A DNA stretch of 64,000 nucleotides, from the NCBI RefSeq assembly GCF_018873765.1, contig NC_057923.1:55546593-55610592 (forward strand), given 5' to 3'. Position 1 is the stretch's first letter. Every line of letters begins with the position of its first letter. Positions 23,431-46,612 of the stretch are shown piece by piece. The stretch is from Telopea speciosissima (lineage: Eukaryota; Streptophyta; Magnoliopsida; Proteales; Proteaceae). Both the position numbers and the translations under genes were made by a program. Under the pieces are notes generated by a model that did no database searches, was not told where the DNA came from, and saw only the letters and a list, made by a program, of their open reading frames with translations.

Positions 23431-24077
23431 ACATGCCCATGTTTTTACAATTTGCATATTGTTTTCTACTTTGTGTCTTTGTCCCAGTTAGCTGTAGCCA
23501 CGTTGTTTGCTCCTCTCTGTAACATGTCAAAGAAGAAGGCAGAGAAAAAAACAAAAAAAAAGAGAAGTAAATTAAAATAATAAAAAGAAAGAATACTAGC
23601 TCGCAGAGAAAGAGAAAGGATTGCAATTTTGTATGTCCAAAATCTATCATTTTCAGAAAAGAACTCCCAATCTGTCAGTTAGCATCGTGCTTAGAATTGG
23701 CAATGAGGGTTTATTTTAATCTCTTTGCAAACTCTCTAATTAATTTAGTAAGAAGTAAGAAGACTATCTAAAGAAACATTAAACTGATTAATTACTTAAT
23801 TAATGATCTTCTTAATTTTAAAAATCAAAGAGGACTAATCAAATGCACCTGATGAAGTTAAAAATAATAAAGCTAAGACCAAGACCTCAAACACCCAAGG
23901 CCCAGCCAGCAATCCCAGTCTCTACAGTCCCAACTCCCAACAAAGCCAGCCAGCAACTACTGAATCTTTAAGCAAAGCCCACCTCCTCCCCCCTTTCACC
24001 ATTAATCTCCTTTAACCTCTTGTATTGTTTTCTTCTTAAAGTCAACACCTGTGAGGAGAGTTCACGTGAGCAAGCAC

Positions 24078-24135
24078 AGCTCTCTCTCTCTCTCTCTCCT
24101 TCTCCTCCTTCTTCTTCTTCTTCTTCTTTTTTTGT
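24078..24135. repeat. (CT)n and (CTT)n tract upstream of LBD15
   Basis: A CTCTCT run followed by a TTCTTCTTC run about 300 bp upstream of the LBD15 start codon. Pyrimidine-rich tracts are common in plant 5' leaders; a role here is inferred. Confidence 0.5.
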
Positions 24136-24412
24136 GTTCTTCTTCTGCAAACCTCATCTTCTAAGATCCATTAATCCTCGTACATGAGCAACAAGACAAA
24201 CAGTCACCACTTCCCTTTTGTTTTTGTCTCTTTTATAGACATTGGCCCACTTTCCCTCATTACCTTGCCTTTTAAGCACTCCTTCCTCCTCTCATAAACC
24301 CCTTTCTTTTCCCCTTGAAGCCTTAACACCCCCCTCCCATATCTCTCTTTCTCTTTCTCTCTCTCTATTTTTTTCTCTGCAACTCCTCTCCATAGCCAAG
24401 GAGCATGCTTGG

Positions 24413-25434
24413 ATGTCCAGAGACAGGTAATTAATTGAAACAGAAAAATTGAATAAAACCTTTTTTCACCCACTCTCTCTACATAAGTATCAAAACCCTA
24501 ATCCTAATTTTTCCATTCTGTGCTAACTTAACCACCCAAAATCTTATTTGAACTTTCTTCTTCCATCAACTACTAACATTCATGTTATACAAATGAATTA
24601 AATTTAGGGTTTTGTTTGGTTTTTTCAGAGATAGACTTGATGAGATAGGTAAGAAGATCAAGAGAGAAGCAGATGCATCTGATCGAATGGGAAGAAGACA
24701 CATGTTGGGCCCTTCTGGGACCCTTAATACCATTACACCTTGTGCTGCTTGTAAGCTCCTAAGAAGAAGGTGTGCTCAAGAATGCCCTTTCTCTCCTTAC
24801 TTCTCACCTCATGAGCCTCAAAAGTTTGCTTCTGTTCATAAAGTCTTTGGTGCAAGCAATGTCTCCAAGATGCTAGTGGTGAGAAACCCTAATTTTTTCC
24901 TTTCCCCCCTTCTTGATTGTGTGAATCAAATTAATTAAACCCTAATTTTCTTTTCTCATTTGAAATGGTTTTCATCATCAATCAATACAGGAAGTACCAG
25001 AGAGCCAGAGAGCCGACGCTGCGAATAGTCTTGTTTACGAAGCGAATGTGAGGCTTAGAGATCCAGTTTATGGGTGCATGGGTGCAATCTCAGCTTTACA
25101 ACAACAAGTTCAATCTTTACAAGTTGAGCTTAATGCAGTAAGAAGTGAGATAATGAAGTATAAGTATAGGGAAACTAGTGCTAATCTCCTTTCATCCTCA
25201 CATGCTGCTGCTTTGCTTTCTACCGTGGCTGTGTCAGTTGCTGCACCACCACCACCACCATCACCGGCGCGTTCTCATCCTCCGCCGCAACCTCCTGCAA
25301 CTGCCACTGCTATTCTTGCTGCTACTGGTGCTGCTCCTACTGCTTCTTCTTCTTCTTCTACCATGTATACTCCCCCTTCTACTACCATCGACTATAGTTC
25401 CATTACTAGTGAAAATGTCTCCTATTTTGGTTAG
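24413..25434 (+). CDS. LBD15: LOB-domain transcription factor LBD15, 235 aa, three exons
   Basis: Exons 24,413-24,426, 24,629-24,878 and 24,991-25,434. Junctions AG|gtaatt...tttcag|A and GTG|gtgaga...acag|GAA keep the frame. The 14-nt first coding exon gives MSRD. The protein carries MSRDRDRLDEIGKKIKREAD, the zinc-binding C-block CAACKLLRRRCAQEC (Cys43, 46, 53, 57), the GAS block HKVFGASNVSKML, then EVPESQRADAANSLVYEANV and a Leu-zipper-like LQQQVQSLQVELNAVRSEI. The end, SENVSYFG, matches the SEN-YFG end of Arabidopsis LBD15. A nuclear DNA-binding regulator; Arabidopsis LBD15 is linked to vascular and meristem development. The Ala/Pro/Ser/Thr-rich region near residues 170-215 is encoded by low-complexity DNA. 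Start and both introns fit the family. Identity as LBD15 is strong. Confidence 0.95.
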
Positions 25435-26256
25435 AATTTTTAAGGGCTTCTTCAATTCCATTTTACATCTTTCTTATTTTTCTTATTAAGAACCATGTGG
25501 AAATAAGGGGAAAGAAATTAATATTGGATTGTTTGGGTTTATTTTCCCCTTTTCTTGAAAAAACAAAAAATAAATATTAATCATTAATCATGATTACAAA
25601 GGTGTTAAAATCTCTTAAATCTTGATGGGTTTCTTAATTTTCATTACTCAAAGATGAAATTACTTCTTTTTCTGTTCATTTTTATGTTCTAATGATGAAG
25701 TAAAGTAAAACCCTAGAAGAAGAAGAAGAAGAAGAAGAAGAAGTCAGGGAAGAACAAGTACTTGTCCAAAAGTCCACAACACAAGCTAGGGTTGATTTCA
25801 GGTTTCAAAAGAATATTGAGTGGAAGCTCCGGCAACAATTTTGATTTTCTGATGATTCAACTCCGGCAATCTTTAGGGGCTGAGAGTGGACAGGCTGGTG
25901 GTAGTTCATTGCACGTGCAGGTATCTGGTTCACTGAGCTGAATCTTAGGGTTTGAGTGCATGTTTTTCTGTGCCAATGAAGCATCATTGAAGGAAGGGGA
26001 GACAAAAGGTATGGTTGTTATATTGTGATTCTTCCATGTAGGTCAGAGAAACTTCTAAGAATTTATTTGGTGATAACTTATGAGTTTAATGGGGGCAGAA
26101 GTAAATGCCCCTTTACCTTACTTGTGGCACCCAAGAAAAATTGAAAAAATAATGTTTATGTTGAAAGTTTTTCTTCACCTTCAAATGAAGAGAATCTAGT
26201 CATTGGTAAGAGATTTTCTCTTTACCAATATTGTAGGTATATTGAGCATTTTGAAG

Positions 26257-26431
26257 AAGGTTGTGTTTGGTGCGTTGGTCAAGTGTTCACTTGCTGAATG
26301 CTTGGTCACGGATTCCAGTCCTGGAAATAGTCTCTTCGGAAATAGGGATAAGGTTGCGTACATCTGACCCTTCCCAGACCGTGCTAAACGCGATAGCCTT
26401 GTGCACTGGGTACGACTTTTTTTTTTATTTT
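26257..26431 (+). mobile_element. Au-like SINE, copy 1
   Basis: Has the family's tRNA-related head with B-box-like GGTCACGGATTCCAGTCC, then GGATAAGGTTGCGTACATC, CTTCCCAGACC and the tail CTTGTGCACTGGGTAC with a T run. The 17-bp flanks TATTGAGCATTTTGAAG (26,240) and TACTGAGCATTTTCAAG (26,432) are target-site copies with two differences. Confidence 0.8.
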
Positions 26432-26653
26432 TACTGAGCATTTTCAAGTATTTGAATGTCACATATTATTAGGCTCTTTATATTCTCCTTCAATTTAGAT
26501 CTATTGAAACACTCAAAAATTATTTACAATAAACTTATCTGTTTTAATCATCTCAAAATGCATTCCAAGAATATATGCATACCATCTATGACTTCATCAC
26601 TTCAATTTTGAGGCCAAAGTCTGAACTCTGAATGTGTTCTCTCGGTAAATTTA

Positions 26654-26782
26654 CTCTGCGCTTGGTACGTGTACATTCTTGGAATGCGTTCTAGTTCCAT
26701 TTCGCATTCTTGAACAATAAAAACAACTATTTTTATTATCCAAGAATGCGAAATCAACCTAGAATGCATACCAAACGCAACC
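26654..26782. mobile_element. Tourist-like MITE, 129 bp
   Basis: Nearly palindromic: CTCTGCGCTTGGTACGTG on the left, and GGTTGCGTTTGGTATGCATT on the reverse of the right end, with GCATTCTTGAACAATAAAAA mirrored inside. A TTA duplication flanks it (26,651-26,653 and 26,783-26,785). Typical of PIF/Harbinger MITEs. Confidence 0.8.
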
Positions 26783-26916
26783 TTAGATACAATTGGTTAT
26801 ACAGATACAACTTTCTTTGCTTACACACTTTATGTTTTTGCTTGTGGCCGGCTTGAAATGGGCTAAATTAGTGCCCTAGCACTTGGTCAAGAAGTTTCAA
26901 TTTCTAAAATACAAAT

Positions 26917-26952
<36 letters not shown>

Positions 26953-27618
26953 TTACATGTATGTTGAGAGAGAAGAAAGTCACAAATTAATTGTGATTAA
27001 TTGTAATGTACAGTTGGGTGGTCAACGATCTCGCCAGCTACTTATACTTTGTAAATAAATTGTTGGGGTTTCTTGGCGTGTGGAGATCAACCTGAGTGGG
27101 AAAGGGGGAAAGAGAAACCAATCAATTTATATATCATTAATAATTTTTAAGAAACATTGGGAAGTGTATTGTATGTATCTCTTCTACATATATATATATC
27201 TAAAAACTATTTATATAAATATATTTTTTATGATTTTATGAAGACTATAGAGAGATGTGATAGAATTTGGTCTCCCGTCGTGGTTGCTTCAAAGTGTGGC
27301 ATCTTATCTTGTCTTTTCTAAACTCTTTCCTACTTATAAATTCTTCTATTAAAAATCTGTCGGCTTCCTCAAAAGAATTCTAATCTTGCTTCTTCTTCCC
27401 TCCAAAAATCTTCATCATTTTCTGAATTAATATTCTCCATGCAACAAGTGAGTTTGGCTAGGGTTTCAAAACCCCTTAAATATAAAATATATATATAAAG
27501 TTCTCATCCACTGAACCTAGCTAGATTATGGTACTCTTAGGGCAATTCTAGGGATTTAGAAAGGTTGCCATGATCTCTTTTAAGGAATATTGCTCTTTTC
27601 TATGACACATGAGAGAGG

Positions 27619-27781
27619 GTGGACTTTGGAGCAACGGTAAGGTTGCTCCATTGTGATCAATTGATCATGGATTTGAGTCGTTGGAAATAGTCTTTCCGCG
27701 AAACGGAAGGTAAGACTGCGTACATTATGATCCCGCCTAGACCCCACAGTGGCGGGAGCTTTGTGCACTGGGTATGCCCTA
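27619..27781 (+). mobile_element. Au-like SINE, copy 2
   Basis: Head GTGGACTTTGGAGCAACGG, B-box-like GATCATGGATTTGAGTC, then GGTAAGACTGCGTACATTA, CCTAGACCCC and GGGAGCTTTGTGCACTGGG. The 22-bp flanks at 27,597-27,618 and 27,782-27,803 (TTTCTATG(A/G)CACATGAGAG...) differ at one position, so this is a rather young insertion. Confidence 0.85.
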
Positions 27782-28581
27782 TTTCTATGGCACATGAGAG
27801 AGGCCTCACAGTCTTACATACTATGTCTTCATATAATGTTGGTGTATATTGAACTTAGCATTGCATGTCAAGTGATGAGTTCCAATGTTTACTATGTAAG
27901 CTACCACTTGTATCTACTAATAGTCATAAACCTTTGGGGAATTGAAGTGTTTCAGTGGGAGCCAATGAGAGCGCGCCCAGAAGCATCCAGTGAGTGGTCA
28001 TTTCCGCCTTTCATGGGATGGGGTGGTCATTTTGCCCCCTCTATGTCTGGGTTGGGGCAGTACACTTCCAACAGGAAATATTTCTCCTAAACCTTTATAG
28101 TCATTTAATTATTGGATTCAAAAAATGAAAGTGAGAAATATCAGGCCAAATTCAAACAAAATAAAATGATTGATGAGGGGTGGTTCTCAAAATCAATCTA
28201 GCTTCTCAAGCACAGGATTAGTTTCTAGCAGTTATTTCCATCACATTTGCTAAACCCCACCTCCAACCTATCCATTCATTGTTTAATTCCTGTGGTACAT
28301 TAATGTTATCAACAAGCTTCAGCATCACAATAAGAATCATGAAAATGTATGCAAAAACAAACTAATAAGATAAGACTTAAGATTCAATTAGGTGATATTG
28401 AGAGATTCAATTCATTGACATGTACCCATTGGAAATGGAAATCAAATACTTCGTTGAATGATTGCTTATAAGAAAATCCAGCCTTCAATGAGCTTCTCAT
28501 CTTATGATTCTCTTATTCATACCCCTGGTTGCAGTATGATATATATATGTATCAAATTAACAATGAGAACTGTATTAGGAT

Positions 28582-28975
28582 TAGGGATGTAAATGGATAA
28601 TCAAAATTCGAATCCGAATCTGCATTCATATCTGTTTAGGGACATCCATATTTGTTTAGAGATATTCGAAAAAATAATCCTAATACTCCGATTAAAATCC
28701 ATAAAAAAAAAAAATCCGAATATTTAATAATAAAAAATTAAGTAAATAATGATTTTGAGGGTTTTTGAAGATTCAACAGGTTCTAGAATATAATGAAAAG
28801 AGAATCATGATCTAAGAGATATGGATTGAGAGTGAATTGTATCCGCTAGGGGGAGGAAGGTCCGGGTAACACAAGGTAGAGATGTAAACGAATGGTCGAA
28901 AATCCGAATCCGATCCGCATACGAATCCGTTTAGAGGTATCCGTATTCGGCCAGGGAATATCCGACTCCGATCTT
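28582..28975. repeat. Two fragments of the CGGATTCGGATA hAT-like family
   Basis: 28,582-28,730 starts TAGGGATGTAAATGGATAA and continues with CCGAATCTGCATTC and ATCCGAATATTTAATA words. 28,879-28,975 starts AGAGATGTAAACGAATGG and has CCGAATCCGATCCGCATA. Neither has a clear right end. Confidence 0.5.
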
Positions 28976-29029
28976 ATTCTAATTTAGGATGCACAACCTA
29001 GTAATTAATAACCATCCATGTCATCAAGA

Positions 29030-30425
29030 AGCTAGAATCCATGTTTTCTAACTTTTTGTGGTCTAGGCCTAAGTTGGAAAGAAGAATTCACTACACTACT
29101 TGGGATACCATTTGTAAGCCCATATACCCAAAAGGGAAGGAGGGTTGGGTATACGACGGATCAAGGACATGAATGTCGCTGAGATCCTTAAGCAAGTCTG
29201 GTGGGTGGCATCTAAGAGAGATTCTTTATGGGTGAAATGGGTCCATTCTAGGTACAATTGAAAATGGATTCTATTTGGACATTGCAGCCGGTTCAAAATT
29301 GTTCATGGGTTTGGAGGAAGATGTCTAAGTATAGATCCCATGCATAGCCGTTCATTTAACACATTGTTGGAGATGGGTCCTCTACCTATATTTGGCTTGA
29401 TCCTTGATACCCGTCAGGGATATTGATCAACATATTTGGGGACAGAATATGGTATGATGCAGATTTAATAGACTAGCTAAAGTTGAATCCATTCTATTTA
29501 AGGGCAGGTGGAATCATGATCCACCAACTTCTGGGGCCTTTATTGAGGTATGGGGGTAACTGGGCTGTATTCGGCACAGAGATGTGGTTGATGATGATGC
29601 CATCATTTGGAAAGGTTCCCTTTCTGGGATCTTCTCAACTAGATCAGCCTGGGACATTGTGAGGTGTCCTTCAGCTACAATGACATGTGTATCTACTGTA
29701 TGGTTCAACAACGTACTGTATTCCTAGACATTCAGCGACGAATTGGAGAGGCTTGGTTGATGGCCTTCATACTAAAGATCAGCTTAGGAAGAGGAATGTA
29801 TTGGTCCCCCCTTTTTGTTGTTTTTGTTAGGCGGGTTTCGAGAGTAGGGACCACCTATTCTTTGGGTGCTCGTTTACTAAACAAATTTGGAGGAGCATAA
29901 AATGACTTTGCTCTCCATCTGGAAGACTTGGGAGCAACATCATCATATATGGAAGCCCAGTGGGTTGGGAAGAAATTAATTTGATGGGGATTCTATTGGG
30001 CGCATTGCTAAGCTGGCTTTTTGTTAGACTATTACTCATATTTGGAAAGAGAGAAACTTACGTATATTTTGGAATAGAACAAGGCCGATGCTCTCCCTTA
30101 TTTCTGATATCCGTGCAGATGTAAAAGACGGGTGTAGAACTGTCATTCCAAAAGGGAAGAAATCTCCAAGGAATTTATTCCTTGTCGAGAAGTGGGGGAT
30201 CCATTCATTTTGGGTGATGAGATGATTTTGGTTCAGTTTTTGTTAGTGGTCTAGGCTTGAGGAGTGGCCTATTGGTGAATTCCTCTTGTTTTCTTTGGGT
30301 TGGGGCCGGCCTTCCTTGGTTTCTTGGATCTATCCATGAATCTATCTTAGGCTGCCTTTGCAGGATGTAATTGTTTTGTTTCTTTGGAATAAATTGATAT
30401 TACCTATCCAAAAAAAAAAAAAAAA
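29030..30425 (+). mobile_element. L1-type LINE, 5'-truncated ORF2 3' end with poly(A) tail
   Basis: Plus-strand frames give RPKLERRIHYTTWDTICKPI, then LKQVWWVASKRDSLWVKWVH, GDGSSTYIWLDP, the zf-RVT segment GFESRDHLFFGCSFTKQIWR and finally THIWKERNLRIFWNRTRPML. They fall in more than one frame with several stops, so it is dead. It ends with GGAATAAATTGATATTACC and an A run at 30,410-30,425. The 5' boundary is approximate and no TSD was found. Confidence 0.75.
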
Positions 30426-31370
30426 TACCACCCATTTATGTAACCCATCTGGTAATTGCTAGTTAATTGCTAAACTAAAGATGTTTATCATCTATTTTTT
30501 ACTCTTTTTTTTTTTTTGGGGGGGGGGGGGGGGAGGGGGTTGGTAGCTAGAGGGGTTCATTGTAGTCAGAAGACTTGAGACCAAACATCAAAACCCAGAA
30601 TTTGCTAGATTAGATAGTTCATTCAAGTTCAAATAAAATTTATCTTATTTCTTAGATGGACTTAAAGATATTAAACTTTGTTAGAATTCGAAAGGCATAA
30701 TATATACAGTAAAAAATAAATGCTGATTCATCTTTGAAAAGAACTCCTTACCTGAATCCCAATGCCATAAAATTGGATTCATTTTGACTCTCTCTCTTTC
30801 TCTCTCTCAGAGACACATAAAGCACCCATACGTGTTCTCTTAATTTGTAGTCTTAACCTTCAAAGGACCACCGACCACATGCTTTGAATTTGTTAAGGAA
30901 TAAATCATAATAAAATTAATTAATATTATTCCTTAATTAAGACAGTTAAATGAAGATGAAAGGGATATCATATATCAGCAAGATTGATGACACATCTTTA
31001 AATGGTATGGCATTGGGGAATGAAATGAAAGGACTAATAAATTGTATTTAATAATCCTTAACACATGATGACCTTGGAAAGTTTAATTATTAAGACCATA
31101 TTAAAAAAGTTCTAATTATATTTAACTGCAATAGCATTTATTTTGGGGTTGGTTGACTGGTTCTAATTAATATGGATGTCAAGAAGGACATAACATATTG
31201 TCCAGTGGCTTTACAACTCTAATGCTAAATTTATAATCCTTTTTTGCTTGTCACAGAATAAAAGATAACTACTCTCTTCCATTTTAAACAACCCACAAAC
31301 CTTTTAATCAAGAAACCAATCTCCTAACTCACTCTTATTCTCTTTCCTTCCTTAGTTGCCTAATATTAGT

Positions 31371-31371
<1 letters not shown>

Positions 31372-31421
<50 letters not shown>
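31372..31421. repeat. (CT)n microsatellite, about 25 units
   Basis: An uninterrupted CT tract of about 50 bp, the longest perfect microsatellite in the window. Confidence 0.9.
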
Positions 31422-31422
<1 letters not shown>

Positions 31423-32312
31423 AAGCAAAATACTTATAGAAGCAAAAATACTAAAAAACTACAAATTTCTCAATAAATTATAATTTTAAATAAATAACCG
31501 TCGCTAAAAGGTCCTCCTCAGAAGCAGTAAAAATAAAATTCCACTAAGTGCTCAATGTATTATATTTTTCTCCAACATTATGCGAGACAATAACATAATG
31601 GTAAGTCGTTTTCAAAAATTTTTAAAAATATACTTTTTAACCTTAACTTAAAATTTTTTTAAGAAAAAATAAAACAAGGAGCAATCAAAAGAAGGTTTTA
31701 TATTTTAAATGCACCTATCGAGGGATAGCTTCTTAAATTATTGAGTTACTTCTTCAATTTATTTCAGCAAGTTGGCAAACTCCTAGTCTTTACATTGATA
31801 GACTCCCAAGATAAGGATACGTATATTTGACTAGAATGGTTAAATAAATGGGAGAGGATTCCCACAACGCCAATGTGAGGAAGAATCTACATCCCACACC
31901 CATGGTGGTACAGATAACAACTGATCATCCACATGAGACCTATATGGCTATATGGTCAGAGTAGGCGAGAGAAAATAATAAAAAGCCACATGTTAGAGGG
32001 GAATGGTACTTTGGCATTGTGGAAAGTTTTTCCCCAATATTTATTTATCCGTTCATTTGGATAGATTTTGGTTCTAATGGTTTAAGACTTGTGTAGAATC
32101 GAGGGTTTAATCTTTTGAGGGAAAATGATGTACACAATGCTGGTAGTATATACCTTCTTACACTCTATCCTTTCTGACCAAATGAACCCCCTATATACAA
32201 ATCGTGAGATACTTACTCTCATTCACCCTATTGGCTTAGTATAGGAGATGCCAATACAAAAAGGCGACATAAATGCCTTTCCAATCTTGTTATTATGTTT
32301 ACAGGTTTTAAA

Positions 32313-32470
32313 TGAGGGTGAACCTTGGTGCAACTAAAAGGTAGCTCCATTGTGACCAAATGGTCATGGGTTCCAATCTTTGAAAATAGCTTTTTTTGAA
32401 ACAGTGGTAAGGCTGCATACATTATGACCCTCTGCAGAACCCGCAACCGGGGAGCCTTGGGGACACTTGG
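32313..32470 (+). mobile_element. Au-like SINE, copy 3
   Basis: GAACCTTGGTGCAACTAAAA head, B-box-like GGTCATGGGTTCCAATC, GGTAAGGCTGCATACATTA and GGGAGCCTTGGGGACACTTGG. The flanks GGTTTTAAATGA and GGTTTAAATTTG are only weakly alike, so this copy is older than those at 27,619 and 45,204. Confidence 0.7.
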
Positions 32471-32666
32471 TTTAAATTTGTGTTTTCATGATGTATGATT
32501 AGAGAATATTTTGAGATTCTTTAAACTGTGAGATCCACATGCCTTTGATAGTTTTCCATATGCCTAGAGGAGAGTTGAAATGCTGGCAGCGTTTTTTTTT
32601 GTAGTATCCACCAATGTCTTGGAAAATATACAAATGAAAAACTGCTTCCTTTTACTGGTTTCCACT

Positions 32667-32936
32667 TAGGGATGTAAACGGATCGGATTCGGCTCGGATG
32701 AGCAATATCCTCATCTGCATTCGATTAGATTTCGGACGGATTTGGATAGTGCTAAACGGATACGGACACGGATACGGATCGGATGTTTTATCCGTTTACA
32801 TGTAAATATAGCTTTTCGGATAGCTATAGCCTATCCATATCCGCATCCGTTTAGCTTTGGGACAGATTCGAATAGTGCTAAGCAGATACAGACATGAATA
32901 CGAAAACGGATTTTGACTATTCATTTACCCCCGCTA
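32667..32936 (+). mobile_element. hAT-like element with CGGATTCGGATA core, copy 3, intact ends
   Basis: Starts TAGGGATGTAAACGGATCGG. The right end TTCATTTACCCCCGCTA is somewhat decayed. Exact 8-bp target copies TTTCCACT flank it (32,659-32,666 and 32,937-32,944), the TSD length of hAT transposons. 270 bp, with no coding capacity. Confidence 0.8.
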
Positions 32937-33879
32937 TTTCCACTGCTTTCTTAGCCCTATAAATTGTTTTTTTCTACCATTTTCAAACAAAAAACGCGTA
33001 TGAACTTTTGGAGTTTGTTTTTTAGGAGTGCAATGGGAGGTTGTGAACAACGCGTATGGACTTTATGGACTTGGAGATTGAGAATTAGATAGTCAAAACA
33101 TAGTTAAAGAGTACTTAATGAAGATCCCCATTTGAGCATCACTTCCCCTTCTTGCACGCTTCTCCATGTTTGCACCTTTCTGTTTTTTTTTTGTTCTTCA
33201 TTTTCAATCTGAGACTCTCAAGCTAGCTCAACCCACATCTTGACCAGATTCACAATTGGTGCAGCTAAGATCTAGAGATATCAAAATTGCACCAACTCCA
33301 ATTCGATCTAGCTTGTTATTTATATAGTCTTCCTGTCGGCTATGCCATCTCCACCATCCATCTCTCTCTCTCTCTCTGTTTTTGAGAACAATTAAAGCAT
33401 CATTCAAGTTTCTAACTTAATAAGAATATAAGTTTGACTTATGTTATTTGTAATATGATAAAGTTTGAGGAAACGAACAATCTGACTAAACATCACTGAA
33501 ATTTATGTTATACTAAACAAATTGAATTATGACCAAATCAATTGTTTAAACAGAGAGCCAGCTAAAACCCTTATTTCCATGCTTGTCTACTCCAGACTAC
33601 TAGAAGAATAATAAAAATGGAAAGGATGATATGAAGGATCTAACCAACTGGGTTCTTCTTGGATTCGGCTTCTTTCTCAAACCCCGACAATCCATCCTGA
33701 TCAAGACGGCTGTATTCTGTGGGCAAGTATATGCCCCAAAACCCAATAACACAAACGGGGTGCACAGGAGGTAAGGAGTGTCTCTCACGATTCACATACC
33801 AGAAGACCCACATGGTTAAGAAGAAAAGACTGTGAGAGAATGTATACCACCAAGCAGTGTGTGCATCATTTTCCCTAAC

Positions 33880-34018
33880 ACAAACAAGAGCAAGAGATCG
33901 CTACCTAGTCGTGTAACCCCTAACACCAGCATAAGGGCTAGTGTTACTGAGAGCCCCTAACACTTGCTTCTGTGTTTGGGCACATGAGCCAAACGACCAG
34001 GCAGCATTCTTTTCCCCC
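33880..34018. mobile_element. MITE with GAACGC-type tips, copy 3
   Basis: Contains GATCGCTACCTAGTCGTGTA, CTTCTGTGTTTGGGCACATG and the right end GACCAGGCAGCATTCTTTTC. It is shorter than the 178-bp full copy at 39,724, consistent with an internal deletion; the left limit is approximate. Confidence 0.5.
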
Positions 34019-34989
34019 ATAAATACATTTATATGTACGTACAAATTCAGTATAAGCAATCCATATTTAGATAATTTGCAATTGAGATAAAAGTACAATT
34101 TCCCTATTTATTTCGATTTATATGGGTCTACAATCTTTCCACCTTTCTAGCTTACCTTAGTTGTTACTACAATATGATCATTTATCTCTTACCCCCAAAA
34201 AAAAAAAAAAAAATCATTTCTCCTCGTGATTTTCCAAATGAGCTTTGTAAAATTGTAAAATGTGATTCTGTCCAGTATATCTATGACCGCATGTAATTCC
34301 CTTTTTGTTTAACAAATTCTTATTTATCAAAAAAAAAAAAACCAAAAAAAAAGGAAGCAACAAAAAGAAAACTCTGAACAGAACAGAACAAGTTCTCCTT
34401 CATTGGAAGAGTTAAAATTCAGAGATGTGTGATATCAGCTCTAGGAGATCAGTAATGATGCAACTTTTGTTTTCGTCATGGGACTCTTTTCAGTTATTTG
34501 GACTCGTTAGTCTTTCCAGAGGAGTGGCGGGTCCAAAATTACGGGCTAGAAGTGAACCAAACCACTGCACTTATAGGACGTCCGTCGTGAGGCCTACATC
34601 AAAACAGGAGTGAAAAGTTAGATTTCAATGAGATTTCCATATCATCAAAGTTCACCCCCCCCCCTCCCCACACACACACACACACATTTGAACCCCCAGA
34701 CCATAGTGTATAACTCTAGAATTTAAAACAAAACTGAACTGAAGCTAAGTTTCACACTAGATATCATGAATTAGTTGCACTCTTATCATTGATATATGTC
34801 AAATGAATACAAGTGTCTGTACCGAATAGCAAAGCTGGACTCGAATGACACAGACCAAGTGAATTACAAGTTGAACCCTCTGTAAACCCCAATCCTTGAA
34901 GCACCTGTGAAACGGCTTCAGCGAACATGCTATTCAGTCTTGATGGGATGTAATCCCTGGAAAGCATTGTAACTAACAGGAATGACAAA

Positions 34990-35215
34990 ATATTATAGCC
35001 CAGTATTCATTTTCAGGTACTTCCCAGCTTTCCTAGCGCTGGAGTGGCCAGAGTGAATCACGGAAAGCAAGTGTCGGCTGCAGATGCGCTTGCAAATCAT
35101 GCAGCGAAAAGGAAAACCACAACTTACTGGAGTGTCCCTCCGAATTTCATTGCTCGGGCAGTTTACTGGGAAGCGCTTGAGCGACCATACTATAGATTCA
35201 CATAATTTTGAATTT
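34990..35215. other. Unexplained stretch with long open frames on both strands, just past the aminotransferase 3' end
   Basis: Plus strand: an open frame follows a TTTTCAG at 35,018 and includes ARVNHGKQVSAADALANHAA then TYWSVPPNFIARAVYWEALE, stopping near 35,190. Minus strand: an open frame of about 80 codons includes SCGFPFRCMICKRICSRHLL and SSARKAGKYLKMNTGL before a TAA near 35,008. Neither has a recognised family or clear start. It could be an exon of an unrecognised gene, a gene relic or chance. Confidence 0.25.
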
Positions 35216-35535
35216 TTTGTAAGATTGCCAGGGTCTTCCTCTTTATTGATGGCAATGCCGAAGGTAAATCGACAGATCTCTGAGCTTTTCTTTTGGGTGC
35301 TTTACAGCACTACTTTTTCTTTCTAATACACAACTTGCTGACCTTTAGCACAAAAAAAAAACCGTAAAGCAAGTGAATTAATTCTGCCTTATTCTGCAAG
35401 ACCAGTAGCTCATAATCTAAGAAAACAACCAACACAAGATCCAAAATGAGGTTACATATCAAGGGTTCATTTCCCAATTTTTCATACCTGTTAATGAATG
35501 ATAGAATTAGTATTTACAGAATATCTTCTGGCTCT

Positions 35536-46529
<10,994 letters not shown>

Positions 46530-46600
46530 TTCTCCTTCTGAGCTTCTTCTTCTTCTTCACTTTCCTTTTAGTTTAGGCTTTGCCTTCCAACTTCCAGAAG

Positions 46601-46612
46601 ATATATATATAC
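46601..46612 (-). promoter_or_regulatory. Probable TATA box of the aminotransferase gene
   Basis: TATATATATA about 75 bp upstream of the ATG at 46,529, read on the minus strand; correct orientation and distance for a short leader. Confidence 0.5.

Larger units (their letters stand above)
15481..24077. other. Intergenic DNA with scattered repeats, no gene supported
   Basis: Very AT-rich from 16,200 to 18,450. Holds the tandem duplication at 17,126-17,487, a Tourist-like relic, a 54-bp minisatellite, several hAT-like and GAACGC-type elements, a foldback, a tRNA-headed SINE and a TRIM, each listed separately. Open frames at 15,477-15,755 and 20,658-21,158 have no recognisable domain; the second overlaps a foldback repeat. 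Confidence 0.45.
25435..35535. other. Intergenic DNA between LBD15 and the aminotransferase gene
   Basis: About 10 kb without a supported gene. It contains an AGA microsatellite (25,719-25,744), (GA)n at 26,921-26,948, three SINEs, a Tourist-like MITE, a LINE 3' end, hAT-like elements, a GAACGC-type fragment near 27,950-28,075 and another MITE at 33,880, and G and T homopolymers near 30,500-30,540. Open frames here are explained by these repeats or lack motifs. Confidence 0.45.

Noticed and set aside
25178-25489. Leu/His-rich frame overlapping LBD15 exon 3
   Set aside because: Shadow frame of the Ala/Pro/Thr-rich LBD15 C-terminus; the LBD15 frame matches the family to its last residues.
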